DNA of 15,335 nucleotides from assembly GCA_026994735.1 (NCBI GenBank), contig JALWQD010000275.1, positions 1 through 15,335 of the forward strand, read 5' to 3'. Under the pieces are notes generated by a model. That model was given only the letters and a program-made list of their open reading frames with translations. It ran no database searches and was not told where the DNA came from. The DNA is from Gammaproteobacteria bacterium (lineage in GTDB: Bacteria > Pseudomonadota > Gammaproteobacteria > SZUA-140). Position numbers and translations under genes: made by a program. This document shows positions 6,700 through 13,444 of this stretch, piece after piece; position 1 is the first letter of the stretch; the number at the start of each line of letters is the position of its first letter.

Positions 6700-9312
6700 A
6701 TGTTGATGCGATTGAAATCAGCCCGCTTTGCGATTGCAGCAGCGCTTTTTTTTCTTTCCGGGATGACCGGGCTGGCCTATGAAGTGCTTTGGGTACGGAT
6801 GCTCGGCAACCAGTTGGGTGCCAGCCAGTTTGGTGTGATTGTTACCGTTTGTGCCTTTATGCTTGGCTTGGGCGTTGGCGCTTTATTGATTTACCGTTGG
6901 CGGCCTGCTATTAGCAGGCCCTTGCTTGCCTTTGCAATACTTGAGGCTTTGATTGCCCTTCATGCGCTGTCTTTACCGTCATTAGCTGACAGTCTGACGC
7001 CTGTTATTATTGCCGCAGGTGGCAGTTTGTCGCCCCTTGGATGGTTGTTGACGCAGGTCACCCTGATGGTCGTGGTGTTGCTATTACCCGCGATGGCTAT
7101 GGGGGCAAGCTTCCCGCTGATTATTCGTGCCGCCTCTATTCGCGCGGAAGGCCTGGGGACGCTCTATGGCCTGAATGCCTGTGGTGCGGCAATCGGAGCA
7201 TTATTACCGCTGCTACTCTTGCCCTGGCTAGGCTGGGCCACTGCATTGCAGCTAGTGGCGGCTCTTGGTATCTGTATTGCCTTTGTTGCCTTGTTGGCTG
7301 CTTGCTATCTCGATGCTGGCTTTTCAGTATCGGTAAGCCGGCAACAACAAGGCCCTCAAGATACGCCCCGTTTATCATGGTTGGCTTATGCGCTCATTGG
7401 TCTGGCGGCGATAATGCTTGAGGTTGCCTGGAGCCGTTTTTTTTCATTGCTGATGTTACGCACGGAATATGTGCTGGCCATCATTCTTGCCGTTTATGTC
7501 GCTGGTATTGGCTTGGGGGCTCTGCTTGGGCAGCGTTTGCCCGTACAAAAAAGTCTCAATATATTGCCTTTGCTGCTCGTTACCTTGATTCCTGCAGGCC
7601 TCTTTATAACGCTTATGCTGACGGCCTGGTTTGAAGAGTATGAATATCACTCTTTAGCTGAAGCACTGTTCATGCAAGGTGGACTGCTGTGTCTGCTGAC
7701 CTTGCCGGTGACGATACTTTTGGGTGCCTGGTTACCGTTATTGCACCGCCAACCCGGGGGGGCTGTGATGGCAGGTGTACAGTTTTATGCCTGGAATGCT
7801 CTTGGTTCAGCGCTCGGTGCCTTATTGGCAGGTTTTATTTTAATGCCGTGGTTGGGTACCACGGCCGTGATCAGTATTGCCGCCGTTATTCTGTTTTTTG
7901 CAGGTTTATATTGGGTCGAACAGTGGCGCCGAGTATTGTTACTAGCCTTGCTGCCAATCATCGCTCTTGGCATGCTGGCGCCATTTCCACACGTCAAGCA
8001 ATTGCTGCCCGTGTCACATCCGAATAGTCGCGACCTCTTTCGTTTTGAGGATGCCCTGGCGGTGACACATGTGATTGAGAATGCCAGTGGCCAGAGGTTG
8101 TTGCTCAGTGACCTTCAGCGAATGGATGCTGCGAGTGATCCTGCTGCAGTTGCCAGTCAAAAAGACCAGGCCAGGTTGGCGACATGGTTGCAGCCAGCAG
8201 CAAAAAACATTCTTTTTCTCGGTCTTGGCACGGGCATTACAGTTGCTGGCGCTGCTGAAATTCCGATAGCCACCCGGTTGACGGCAATCGAATTGTCTCG
8301 CGGAGCCATCGAAGCTGCCAGCGATTGGTTTCCTGTCGTTAATGACGGCGTCATGAGCGAAGTGAATGTCATTAATGATGATATTCGCCGTTATTTACTG
8401 ACTAACCAGCAACACTATGACCTCATTATTGGTGATCTTTTTCATCCCGACCTTGTTGGTCGCGCTGCCCTGTTATCGCGGCAACAGTTTCAACGTGTGC
8501 GTGCGCGCCTGACCAGCGGAGGGCTCTATATCCAATGGTTAGCGTTGAATCAGTTTGATGGTGAAAGCCTGGCGATCATTCTGAGGACATTTGTCGACAG
8601 CTTTCCCCGGGCGCAGCTTTTTATCGATGGTTTCCGGCTGGCTATGGTTGGCCCGGCAGAGGATTGGCCGGGATTACCGCGTCTATCAGACGTTACGCCA
8701 CCACAGGCACGAGCCGTTGATAGTCCAGAAGACGGCTGGACATGGGCGGGAAGATACTGGGGCTGGCCTACTCTTGCTGCTGGCCCCCTTGAGGATGAGT
8801 GGCGGCCGCAGATTGAATACTCGCTCCCTCAGGCTCGTTATGCCGGACAGGTTGATCTGGGGCAATTATTAAACTGGTTGGCAAGGCAGCGGCCTTCCTT
8901 GGCAGCTGCGGCGAAAGCCTTTCACATGGATAGTGTGTTAAGGAAACGTTATGAGCGCAGTTTCCTGGCTACCGACCTGGTCTTGAGAAGTTGGCAGGAG
9001 GGACTGAGAGGCAATGCTGCAAAGGCAGATCGCTTGTTGCGCTTTGCCCAGCAGGCCAACCCTGCTGATCGCTGGATTAGTTGGACATTGGCCGACCGTA
9101 TGCTCGCCTCATTGCCGGAGGCGCTGGCACACGGGCTTGATGAGAGGCAGGCGCTGCAGCGAATATTGGCGATCATGCCTGGCCATCCGCAGACACTGGC
9201 AGCGCTCTGGCGATGGCAAACAAAGGCGGGTAATGGCCCTCTTGCTGAAAGTTTGTTGCAAAGGTTACGGCGTATTGACCCTCTTGGTTACCAGTACTTG
9301 CTGAATGATTGA
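6700..9312 (+). CDS. Polytopic membrane protein fused to spermidine-synthase-like domain
   Basis: 870 residues. The first 450 or so are many hydrophobic helices in two apparent repeats, with F-L-S-G-M-T-G-L-A-Y-E-V-L-W near the start, the hallmark of fused MFS/spermidine-synthase proteins. A soluble Rossmann-type domain follows: G-L-G-T-G at 508-512 (AdoMet-binding loop), an acidic residue at 531 in A-I-E, and G578-D-L-F-H-P-D584 where SpeE family members carry the catalytic aspartate motif. The last 150 residues are helical with a TPR-like look. The real substrate is unknown; such fusions are often annotated as polyamine synthases without proof. It begins 17 bases after the preceding gene without a clear ribosome binding site (ATG at 6700, or 6706). 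Why it sits in a respiratory cluster is not explained by known biology. Confidence 0.85.
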   Translation: MLMRLKSARFAIAAALFFLSGMTGLAYEVLWVRMLGNQLGASQFGVIVTVCAFMLGLGVGALLIYRWRPAISRPLLAFAILEALIALHALSLPSLADSLTPVIIAAGGSLSPLGWLLTQVTLMVVVLLLPAMAMGASFPLIIRAASIRAEGLGTLYGLNACGAAIGALLPLLLLPWLGWATALQLVAALGICIAFVALLAACYLDAGFSVSVSRQQQGPQDTPRLSWLAYALIGLAAIMLEVAWSRFFSLLMLRTEYVLAIILAVYVAGIGLGALLGQRLPVQKSLNILPLLLVTLIPAGLFITLMLTAWFEEYEYHSLAEALFMQGGLLCLLTLPVTILLGAWLPLLHRQPGGAVMAGVQFYAWNALGSALGALLAGFILMPWLGTTAVISIAAVILFFAGLYWVEQWRRVLLLALLPIIALGMLAPFPHVKQLLPVSHPNSRDLFRFEDALAVTHVIENASGQRLLLSDLQRMDAASDPAAVASQKDQARLATWLQPAAKNILFLGLGTGITVAGAAEIPIATRLTAIELSRGAIEAASDWFPVVNDGVMSEVNVINDDIRRYLLTNQQHYDLIIGDLFHPDLVGRAALLSRQQFQRVRARLTSGGLYIQWLALNQFDGESLAIILRTFVDSFPRAQLFIDGFRLAMVGPAEDWPGLPRLSDVTPPQARAVDSPEDGWTWAGRYWGWPTLAAGPLEDEWRPQIEYSLPQARYAGQVDLGQLLNWLARQRPSLAAAAKAFHMDSVLRKRYERSFLATDLVLRSWQEGLRGNAAKADRLLRFAQQANPADRWISWTLADRMLASLPEALAHGLDERQALQRILAIMPGHPQTLAALWRWQTKAGNGPLAESLLQRLRRIDPLGYQYLLND

Positions 9313-9363
9313 GAACGTGTGAATGGTTTTCAAGTCGTGGCCTTTTGCTTTCGTGAAGCATCA

Positions 9364-9396
9364 TTGTGGATGCAAGAAATGCCCTCGCATGATACT
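9364..9396 (+). promoter_or_regulatory. Possible promoter before the ccoG-like gene
   Basis: The 92-base gap before 9405 holds TTGTGG (9364-9369) and, 18 bases later, CATGATACT with GATACT at 9391-9396. No ribosome binding site precedes the ATG at 9405, so a transcript begun here would have almost no leader. A short GCATC/GATGC hairpin (9358-9373) overlaps the -35 box. Weak evidence. Confidence 0.25.
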
Positions 9397-9404
9397 CTAT
9401 CCTT

Positions 9405-10736
9405 ATGAGTGCCAATGATATTCTAAAGACTATTCCCGTTGTTGCTGTGACGGCAAGTAGTGGGCGACGTATTCATAATGCGCGCCGTATCATGCAGATA
9501 GGGGTGCTGGTACTGGCTGCGCTTATACCGCTTAGTGGGCTCTTTCGTATTGACCCGGTTGCCGGTGCGTTTGTCGTTATTGACCGTCAGATCTGGTTTT
9601 CAGATTTCAGTATCGTTGTCGGCCTTTGGTTGGCAATCTCATCGTTATTGGTGATGACTTATTCTCTCGTTGGCATGGCTTTCTGTGGCTGGGTGTGTCC
9701 GCAAAATACATTGTCTGAGTGGGCCGATAAGCTTACCCGCAGGCGGCTTGGAAAACGTGCCGCAGTGAGTCTGGATGCGAGTCCTGTGAGCTTGTCTGCC
9801 GGTAAAAACAGGCTCTCTAATTGGTTGCTGCTTGGTGTGCTGTTTTTGCTTGCCTCTCTGGCGGGTGCACTGCTGCCGCTGCTTTACTTTTATCCGCCCG
9901 ACATTATCTGGTCATTTATCAGTTTTCGCGATGATGCGCGGTTGGCCGGCTCGATTTACTGGATTTACACGATTTTTGTTCTTATTCTGCTTGTGAATAT
10001 CACCTTTATTCGGCATTTTTGGTGCCGCTTTATGTGCGTCTACCGGGTTTGGCAGCACGCTTTCAAGACACGGGAAACCTTGCACATCAGCTTTGATGAT
10101 AGCCATCGACAAGAATGCGCGCGCTGTAATTATTGCCAGACAGCTTGTTTTATCGATGTTGACCCACGCAAGACAGAAACCTTTGATGCCTGTATTAATT
10201 GCGGTGAGTGTATTACCGCCTGCAGCCAAATTCGCGAGAATCGGAAAACCGGCGATAGCTTGCTGCGTTTTAAACTAGGTGGCCAGAAGCAAGATGCGGG
10301 CACGGGTGAAAAACGCTTGACTAACGTTGGCAGTATCATGTCACGTGCTCCAGGGGCAGCGGCATTGGCCGTTTTTGGCTTGTCGATGTTTGCCTGGGGT
10401 TTGTGGCACTACGATTCATGGCAATTTTCAGCATACCGTGCTGAGACGATGCAGGGAAATCAGTTATCGGATTATCGTATCAGTGTCGCCAATAAGCTCT
10501 ATCATCCGATGCAGCTTGATATCAATATTATCGGCTTGCCGGAGGCGTCTTACACGCTCAGCCGCCGACAGCTTAGCTTTGCCACGGCAGGTAGGCAGGA
10601 TGTCAATATTCACGTTGACCCCTCTTTACCGAAGGGTATCTATGCGCTCAAGGTTCAGCTGACAAACAGTGCGACTGGACGAGTACAGACACAGCGCTTA
10701 CAACACTTTGCGGAGGGCCACACTCATGGTCATTGA
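9405..10736 (+). CDS. ccoG: CcoG-like membrane ferredoxin (cbb3 oxidase copper-assembly factor)
   Basis: 443 residues. Known CcoG (RdxA/FixG) reduces Cu(II) to Cu(I) for CuB insertion into cbb3 oxidases. Visible: membrane helices near 30-50, 68-92, 137-165, 187-207 and 320-342; F93-C-G-W-V-C-P-Q100, a CcoG signature between helices; two [4Fe-4S] motifs, C238-x2-C-x2-C-x3-C248 and C263-x2-C-x2-C-x3-C273; and a C-terminal Ig-like periplasmic domain from about 345. Differences from the usual family: no proline after the last cysteine of either ferredoxin motif (F and S instead), and W-C-R-F-M-C-V-Y where CcoG normally has C-P-Y. It heads a tight run of four genes and supports the view that the upstream protein contains CuB. 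The start at 9405 lacks a ribosome binding site. Confidence 0.88.
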   Translation: MSANDILKTIPVVAVTASSGRRIHNARRIMQIGVLVLAALIPLSGLFRIDPVAGAFVVIDRQIWFSDFSIVVGLWLAISSLLVMTYSLVGMAFCGWVCPQNTLSEWADKLTRRRLGKRAAVSLDASPVSLSAGKNRLSNWLLLGVLFLLASLAGALLPLLYFYPPDIIWSFISFRDDARLAGSIYWIYTIFVLILLVNITFIRHFWCRFMCVYRVWQHAFKTRETLHISFDDSHRQECARCNYCQTACFIDVDPRKTETFDACINCGECITACSQIRENRKTGDSLLRFKLGGQKQDAGTGEKRLTNVGSIMSRAPGAAALAVFGLSMFAWGLWHYDSWQFSAYRAETMQGNQLSDYRISVANKLYHPMQLDINIIGLPEASYTLSRRQLSFATAGRQDVNIHVDPSLPKGIYALKVQLTNSATGRVQTQRLQHFAEGHTHGH

Positions 10737-11166
10737 ACAGGGAAAAGACGCATCAGCAAAAAATGATGCCATTGGTCAACAACCACTGGCAGACAAGGAA
10801 TGGGGAAAGACGCCTGATGATCATTTTGGTTATGCCAGTGAAGAAGAGCGTCTTGCCAAGCGCGGCATGGAGGATTGGGAGCTGGTTGAGCATATTCCGG
10901 AATCCCAGCGTGGTGTCCCGAAATGGTTTATTGCCGTTATTGTTGTTGTCTTACTTGTTGCGATTGGTCTGAGTTTCCCTTTTTGGGGCGATCGACCCGG
11001 TTATGAACGCAGCTGGTTTAACTGGGGTTTTGTCGCAGCACTCGGCTATCTCCTGGTTGCCGGAACGTTTGTTTATTTTATGGTTAATCTCTATGGCTCA
11101 CATATCGGCGGTCGCCTCGACTCGGATCAAGCGGGAGATGATCACGATGAACGAAAACCGTTGTGA
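10726..11166 (+). CDS. Two-helix membrane protein, short paralog of the gene at 2338
   Basis: 146 residues from the ATG at 10726, chosen because CGGAGGG lies nine bases upstream; a start at 10669 would lie deep in the CcoG-like gene. The first 60 residues are polar and acidic, then V-P-K-W leads into a helix (66-84), P-F-W-G-D-R-P (85-91), a tryptophan-rich link and a second helix (100-121). The protein at 2338 has the same order: L-P-K-P, helix, P-L-W-G-Q-R-P, tryptophans, helix. This one lacks the periplasmic insert of about 110 residues. There is no cofactor motif. It overlaps the CcoG-like gene by 11 bases and the next gene by 4. It may replace or partner the longer protein; inference only. 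Confidence 0.8.
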   Translation: MVIEQGKDASAKNDAIGQQPLADKEWGKTPDDHFGYASEEERLAKRGMEDWELVEHIPESQRGVPKWFIAVIVVVLLVAIGLSFPFWGDRPGYERSWFNWGFVAALGYLLVAGTFVYFMVNLYGSHIGGRLDSDQAGDDHDERKPL

Positions 11167-11468
11167 AAAATGCGTTCGTTTTACGGGGCATGTTGACGTT
11201 ATCAATGAGTAGCAGTTTGTTGTCGGGTTGCTCAGGTGCCGGTGATGCCGGCGTCGGGCAGCAGCTTGCTGGCGATGCCCCTGATGTTTTTTTGCAGGCC
11301 TGTCGTCAATGCCATCGTCCACCGAGCCCGAAGGTGCACAGCCGTTATGAGTGGCCACCGGTGATAGAAAGAATGCAGATGCATATGATGCAACAGGGCA
11401 GAAGGCCGATGACGGCTAATGATCGCCAATCAATTCTTGATTATCTTGTCAGTCACGCCGGCCGGTGA
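11163..11468 (+). CDS. Lipoprotein monoheme cytochrome c
   Basis: 101 residues from a GTG overlapping the stop of the previous gene. A lipoprotein signal peptide ends in L20-S-G-C23, so the mature protein should be lipid-anchored in the periplasm. The heme motif is C47-R-Q-C-H51; M83 in R-P-M-T is a possible distal ligand, followed by a C-terminal helix (S-I-L-D-Y-L). Very short for a cytochrome c, with a His/Met-rich middle. Likely an electron carrier for the complex. The stop overlaps the start of the next gene. Confidence 0.82.
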   Translation: MKNAFVLRGMLTLSMSSSLLSGCSGAGDAGVGQQLAGDAPDVFLQACRQCHRPPSPKVHSRYEWPPVIERMQMHMMQQGRRPMTANDRQSILDYLVSHAGR

Positions 11469-11860
11469 TGTTAAAAGGTCTTCTTTTCTGGCTAACATTA
11501 TCATTGTTGCTGGCTGCTTGCTCAGAGGATTACGCGCCAGGTTCGAATGCGATCTTGCCACAGTATTTTGATGGCATTCAATTACGTTTGGAGTCGCGCC
11601 CGGAACCGGTTAGGGCGGGCATGAACGAGTTTCTTGTTATCGCGACGACGAAGCGGGGACTGGCGGCCTATAATATGGTCATCTCATTACGTACCCGTGA
11701 ACAGAGTGAGTGGCGACAGGCCATAGAAGATGGCGAGAGTGGTGTTTACCGGCGGGCACTCTTGTTGCGTCGCGGGGATAATGCTCTTCTTGTCGAGGTA
11801 CGGCAGCCACGCAGAGGCAAAACGAAAGTATTCCGCTTTCCTATCCAGTTAGCCGATTAG
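11468..11860 (+). CDS. Small lipoprotein, possibly FixH/YtkA-like beta-sandwich
   Basis: 130 residues from the ATG at 11468, which overlaps the previous stop as TGATG; a GTG three bases earlier is possible. The signal ends in A-A-C18, a lipobox, so it should be a periplasmic lipoprotein. The rest looks like one beta-sandwich: an R-P-E-P-V-R-A-G-x-N entry, alternating hydrophobic strands, G-V-Y-R-R-A, then L-L-R-R-G-D-N-A-L-L-V-E-V. The order resembles FixH/CcoH or YtkA-type domains linked to copper or oxidase assembly, but no metal-binding histidines or methionine cluster are evident. It is the last gene of the + strand group. Function uncertain. Confidence 0.75.
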   Translation: MLKGLLFWLTLSLLLAACSEDYAPGSNAILPQYFDGIQLRLESRPEPVRAGMNEFLVIATTKRGLAAYNMVISLRTREQSEWRQAIEDGESGVYRRALLLRRGDNALLVEVRQPRRGKTKVFRFPIQLAD

Positions 11861-11867
11861 TCGCAGC

Positions 11868-11886
11868 GGATAGCGCATCGCTATTC
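11868..11886 (+). terminator. Weak hairpin after the + strand gene group
   Basis: ATAGCG (11870-11875) pairs with CGCTAT (11879-11884) around a CAT loop, extendable by two pairs, but there is no T-run. It lies in the 70-base gap between converging gene groups and may help end transcription. Confidence 0.3.
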
Positions 11887-11930
11887 TGCCATCCTGAGAT
11901 AGCACTGTGCCAAAAGGCCGGGAGGGCGCT

Positions 11931-12482
11931 TTATTGGTTGGTCGCCGTGTTGTTCGTTTTCTGTTTGCTGAGGCGTTTTGTCAGAACAGGACTTTCTTGC
12001 CAGTGTCTTAACAGCATGATCTTGTCGCCGCCCCGTTGTGTGCTGCAACGTGGGCAAGTAAGGTGGCAGAGATAGAGAGTTTTTGGCATATAGCCACTAT
12101 CGAGCAGGCCCTGTTGTAGCTGCCGCAGCGAGGGGCGGATAGTACTGACATTTCCTCTGTGGAGTAAAGCACGTACCATATAAGCATTGGGGAGATAGCT
12201 GACGAGGTGCGAGGGCGGAACCTGTTCATCTTCGAGAAGGCGAGTAATTTTTCCGCGCCAGATACCCGTTTCTACCAGTGCAAATCCTGGCCAGCGTTCA
12301 TGGACTTCGAGGTCGAATAGCGAACGCTGTTGCCGCTGCAGATAGACCTCAAAGGCGACGGGCATGTGCAATGGTGTTGGAATAGGCTGGCGGTGGATAT
12401 ATTGTCCGCCGAGATCAATGTCTTTGCCGGACCAGTCTTCAGGGTAGTTTTCAGGACAGCCGCATGCCAGCATTGTGCTCAT
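11931..12482 (-). CDS. Soluble cysteine-containing protein, function unknown
   Basis: 183 residues with no membrane segment and no signal peptide. Five cysteines stand out: C7 and C9 near the start (C-G-C-P), and C139, C143 and C146 in a C-H-L-T-C-P-R-C arrangement, which together could bind a metal such as zinc, or an iron-sulfur cluster. There is no CxxCH heme motif. The tail is basic and polar. Its ATG overlaps the stop of the upstream gene (TAATG), so translation should be coupled to the four-helix CcoN-like protein. No family recognised; a maturation or regulatory partner of that protein is possible. Confidence 0.75.
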   Translation of the reverse strand: MSTMLACGCPENYPEDWSGKDIDLGGQYIHRQPIPTPLHMPVAFEVYLQRQQRSLFDLEVHERWPGFALVETGIWRGKITRLLEDEQVPPSHLVSYLPNAYMVRALLHRGNVSTIRPSLRQLQQGLLDSGYMPKTLYLCHLTCPRCSTQRGGDKIMLLRHWQESPVLTKRLSKQKTNNTATNQ

Positions 12483-13048
12483 TAACCTGTTGTTGCGGTT
12501 TTACGCAGCTTTAACAATCCCCGCACAGTCATAAAAACGTTGGCAAAGTAGACCCAGAAACCCATGCCCATGATGGTTGAAACACTGGCAATCACAGGGC
12601 CATATAAATGATGAGTTTCCTGGATTGCGGCATCGTTTCCTGCGAGCAGGTAATTGCCTTCAATAATGCCAAAGGTCAGCAACGTTGAATAAAAGCCGGC
12701 GATACCAATGATTGTCCACCAAAAGGAATGATTGACCAGGCGTTGCGAGTAGACCGGGCGCCCCGATAGCTGTTGCAGGAGAAAATAGGTGACGGCCATG
12801 CAGAGCAGGACGACACCGCCGACAACATTGATATGAGCATGTGCCAGAGGGTCGATCATATGGCCTGGGCCGCCGTACGGGCTGCCGATGGCATCGAGCC
12901 AATGACGCACTGGCGGCAGGACCTGAATGACGCCGTGGACTGTGCCTATAAAGAAACAGCTTGCGGAAGCAATGAGAAATTTGATGAGTGGGTGCCAGCC
13001 GTCGGGCTTGACTGTATGAGGCATTACGGGGGCCTGCTGATTGGGCAT
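12482..13048 (-). CDS. Four-helix protein resembling part of a CcoN-type subunit
   Basis: 188 residues from the ATG at 13048. A GTG at 13069 would add seven residues but lies in a hairpin; neither has a clear ribosome binding site. Four membrane helices lie near 21-44, 73-93, 108-130 and 149-174. The motifs G62-H-M...L-A-H-A-H72, G-R-P-V-Y-S-x-R-L, F-W-W-T-I-I-G, E-T-H147-H-x-Y-G and a final N-V-F-M-T-V-R-G run in the same order as H-A-H, L-Y-S, F-W-F-L-L-I-G, E-H-P-Y and N-M-W-M-T-A-R-E at the C-terminal end of the heme-copper subunit upstream. It cannot be a complete oxidase: no full CuB histidine set. It may bind a b-type heme through H38, H70 or H72. Known four-helix cbb3-subunit-I-like proteins exist, but their function is unclear. 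Confidence 0.8.
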   Translation of the reverse strand: MPNQQAPVMPHTVKPDGWHPLIKFLIASASCFFIGTVHGVIQVLPPVRHWLDAIGSPYGGPGHMIDPLAHAHINVVGGVVLLCMAVTYFLLQQLSGRPVYSQRLVNHSFWWTIIGIAGFYSTLLTFGIIEGNYLLAGNDAAIQETHHLYGPVIASVSTIMGMGFWVYFANVFMTVRGLLKLRKTATTG

Positions 13049-13064
13049 GAAAATAGATAGTGAT

Positions 13065-13104
13065 GACACTAAAAAGCCCGGTTATTACCGGGCTTTTTAG
13101 TGTC
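13065..13104. terminator. Perfect 18-bp bidirectional terminator hairpin
   Basis: GACACTAAAAAGCCCGGT (13065-13082) pairs without mismatch to 13087-13104 around a TATT loop. The GC core is flanked by A5 and T5 in the stem, so it has terminator form on both strands. It lies between the 36-residue peptide gene and the four-helix gene, both on the - strand, so it would separate or attenuate their transcription. Confidence 0.8.
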
Positions 13105-13120
13105 TCTTGCCTGGCTGGAA

Positions 13121-13231
13121 TTAATCGTTTTTCATCGAATTAACGCCGACGGCACTGATGCCGCTGCCAAGGACAACGGTAATACCAAAAAATATTACGA
13201 TTGGCACCAAAATCTCAGGAAAATAGCCCAT
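13121..13231 (-). CDS. 36-residue single-helix membrane peptide
   Basis: A 36-codon frame plus stop: a short start (M-G-Y-F-P-E), one hydrophobic segment (about residues 7-28), then a polar end. GGGGAGGG stands four bases before the ATG, one of the best ribosome binding sites in the window. A strong terminator follows 16 bases after the stop. The layout is the same as for the 40-residue peptide at 3010, although the sequences are not clearly alike. Likely a small subunit of a membrane redox complex; this is inference. Confidence 0.65.
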   Translation of the reverse strand: MGYFPEILVPIVIFFGITVVLGSGISAVGVNSMKND

Positions 13232-13235
13232 TGTT

Positions 13236-13243
13236 CCCTCCCC
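13236..13243 (-). promoter_or_regulatory. Strong ribosome binding site for the 36-residue peptide
   Basis: On the - strand GGGGAGGG precedes the ATG at 13231 by four bases. It is the main reason for calling this very short gene. Confidence 0.65.
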
Positions 13244-13288
13244 TTTCCTTAATGAGTTGTATGTCACAATGACAAAAAATGCCCGCTA

Positions 13289-13318
13289 ATGATAGTGCAA
13301 ACAGTACAACGATGTAAA
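13289..13318 (-). promoter_or_regulatory. Possible promoter of the - strand cytochrome-like group
   Basis: Read on the - strand: TTTACA (13313-13318), 18 bases, TATCAT (13289-13294), upstream of the 36-residue peptide gene. An inverted repeat TGTCA-CAA-TGACA (13263-13275) falls in the presumed leader and could be an operator. The rest of the 213-base gap to amt shows only a short AGGGA/TCCCT repeat (13334-13345). Confidence 0.35.
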
Positions 13319-13444
13319 GACCCTTGCCTTCTTAGGGAACTCCCTGATGGGCGCTGATGCGAGAAAAGTCTGGCATCGTTGTTATGGAGGGTATTGATGC
13401 TGTTTGATATCCCGTTTGGCGGTTGTTTCCGATGGTGCTTCTAA

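Noticed and set aside
13380..13420. FNR-type box near TTGATGCTGTTTGAT
   Set aside because: The second half is a direct repeat, not the inverted ATCAA needed for an FNR site.
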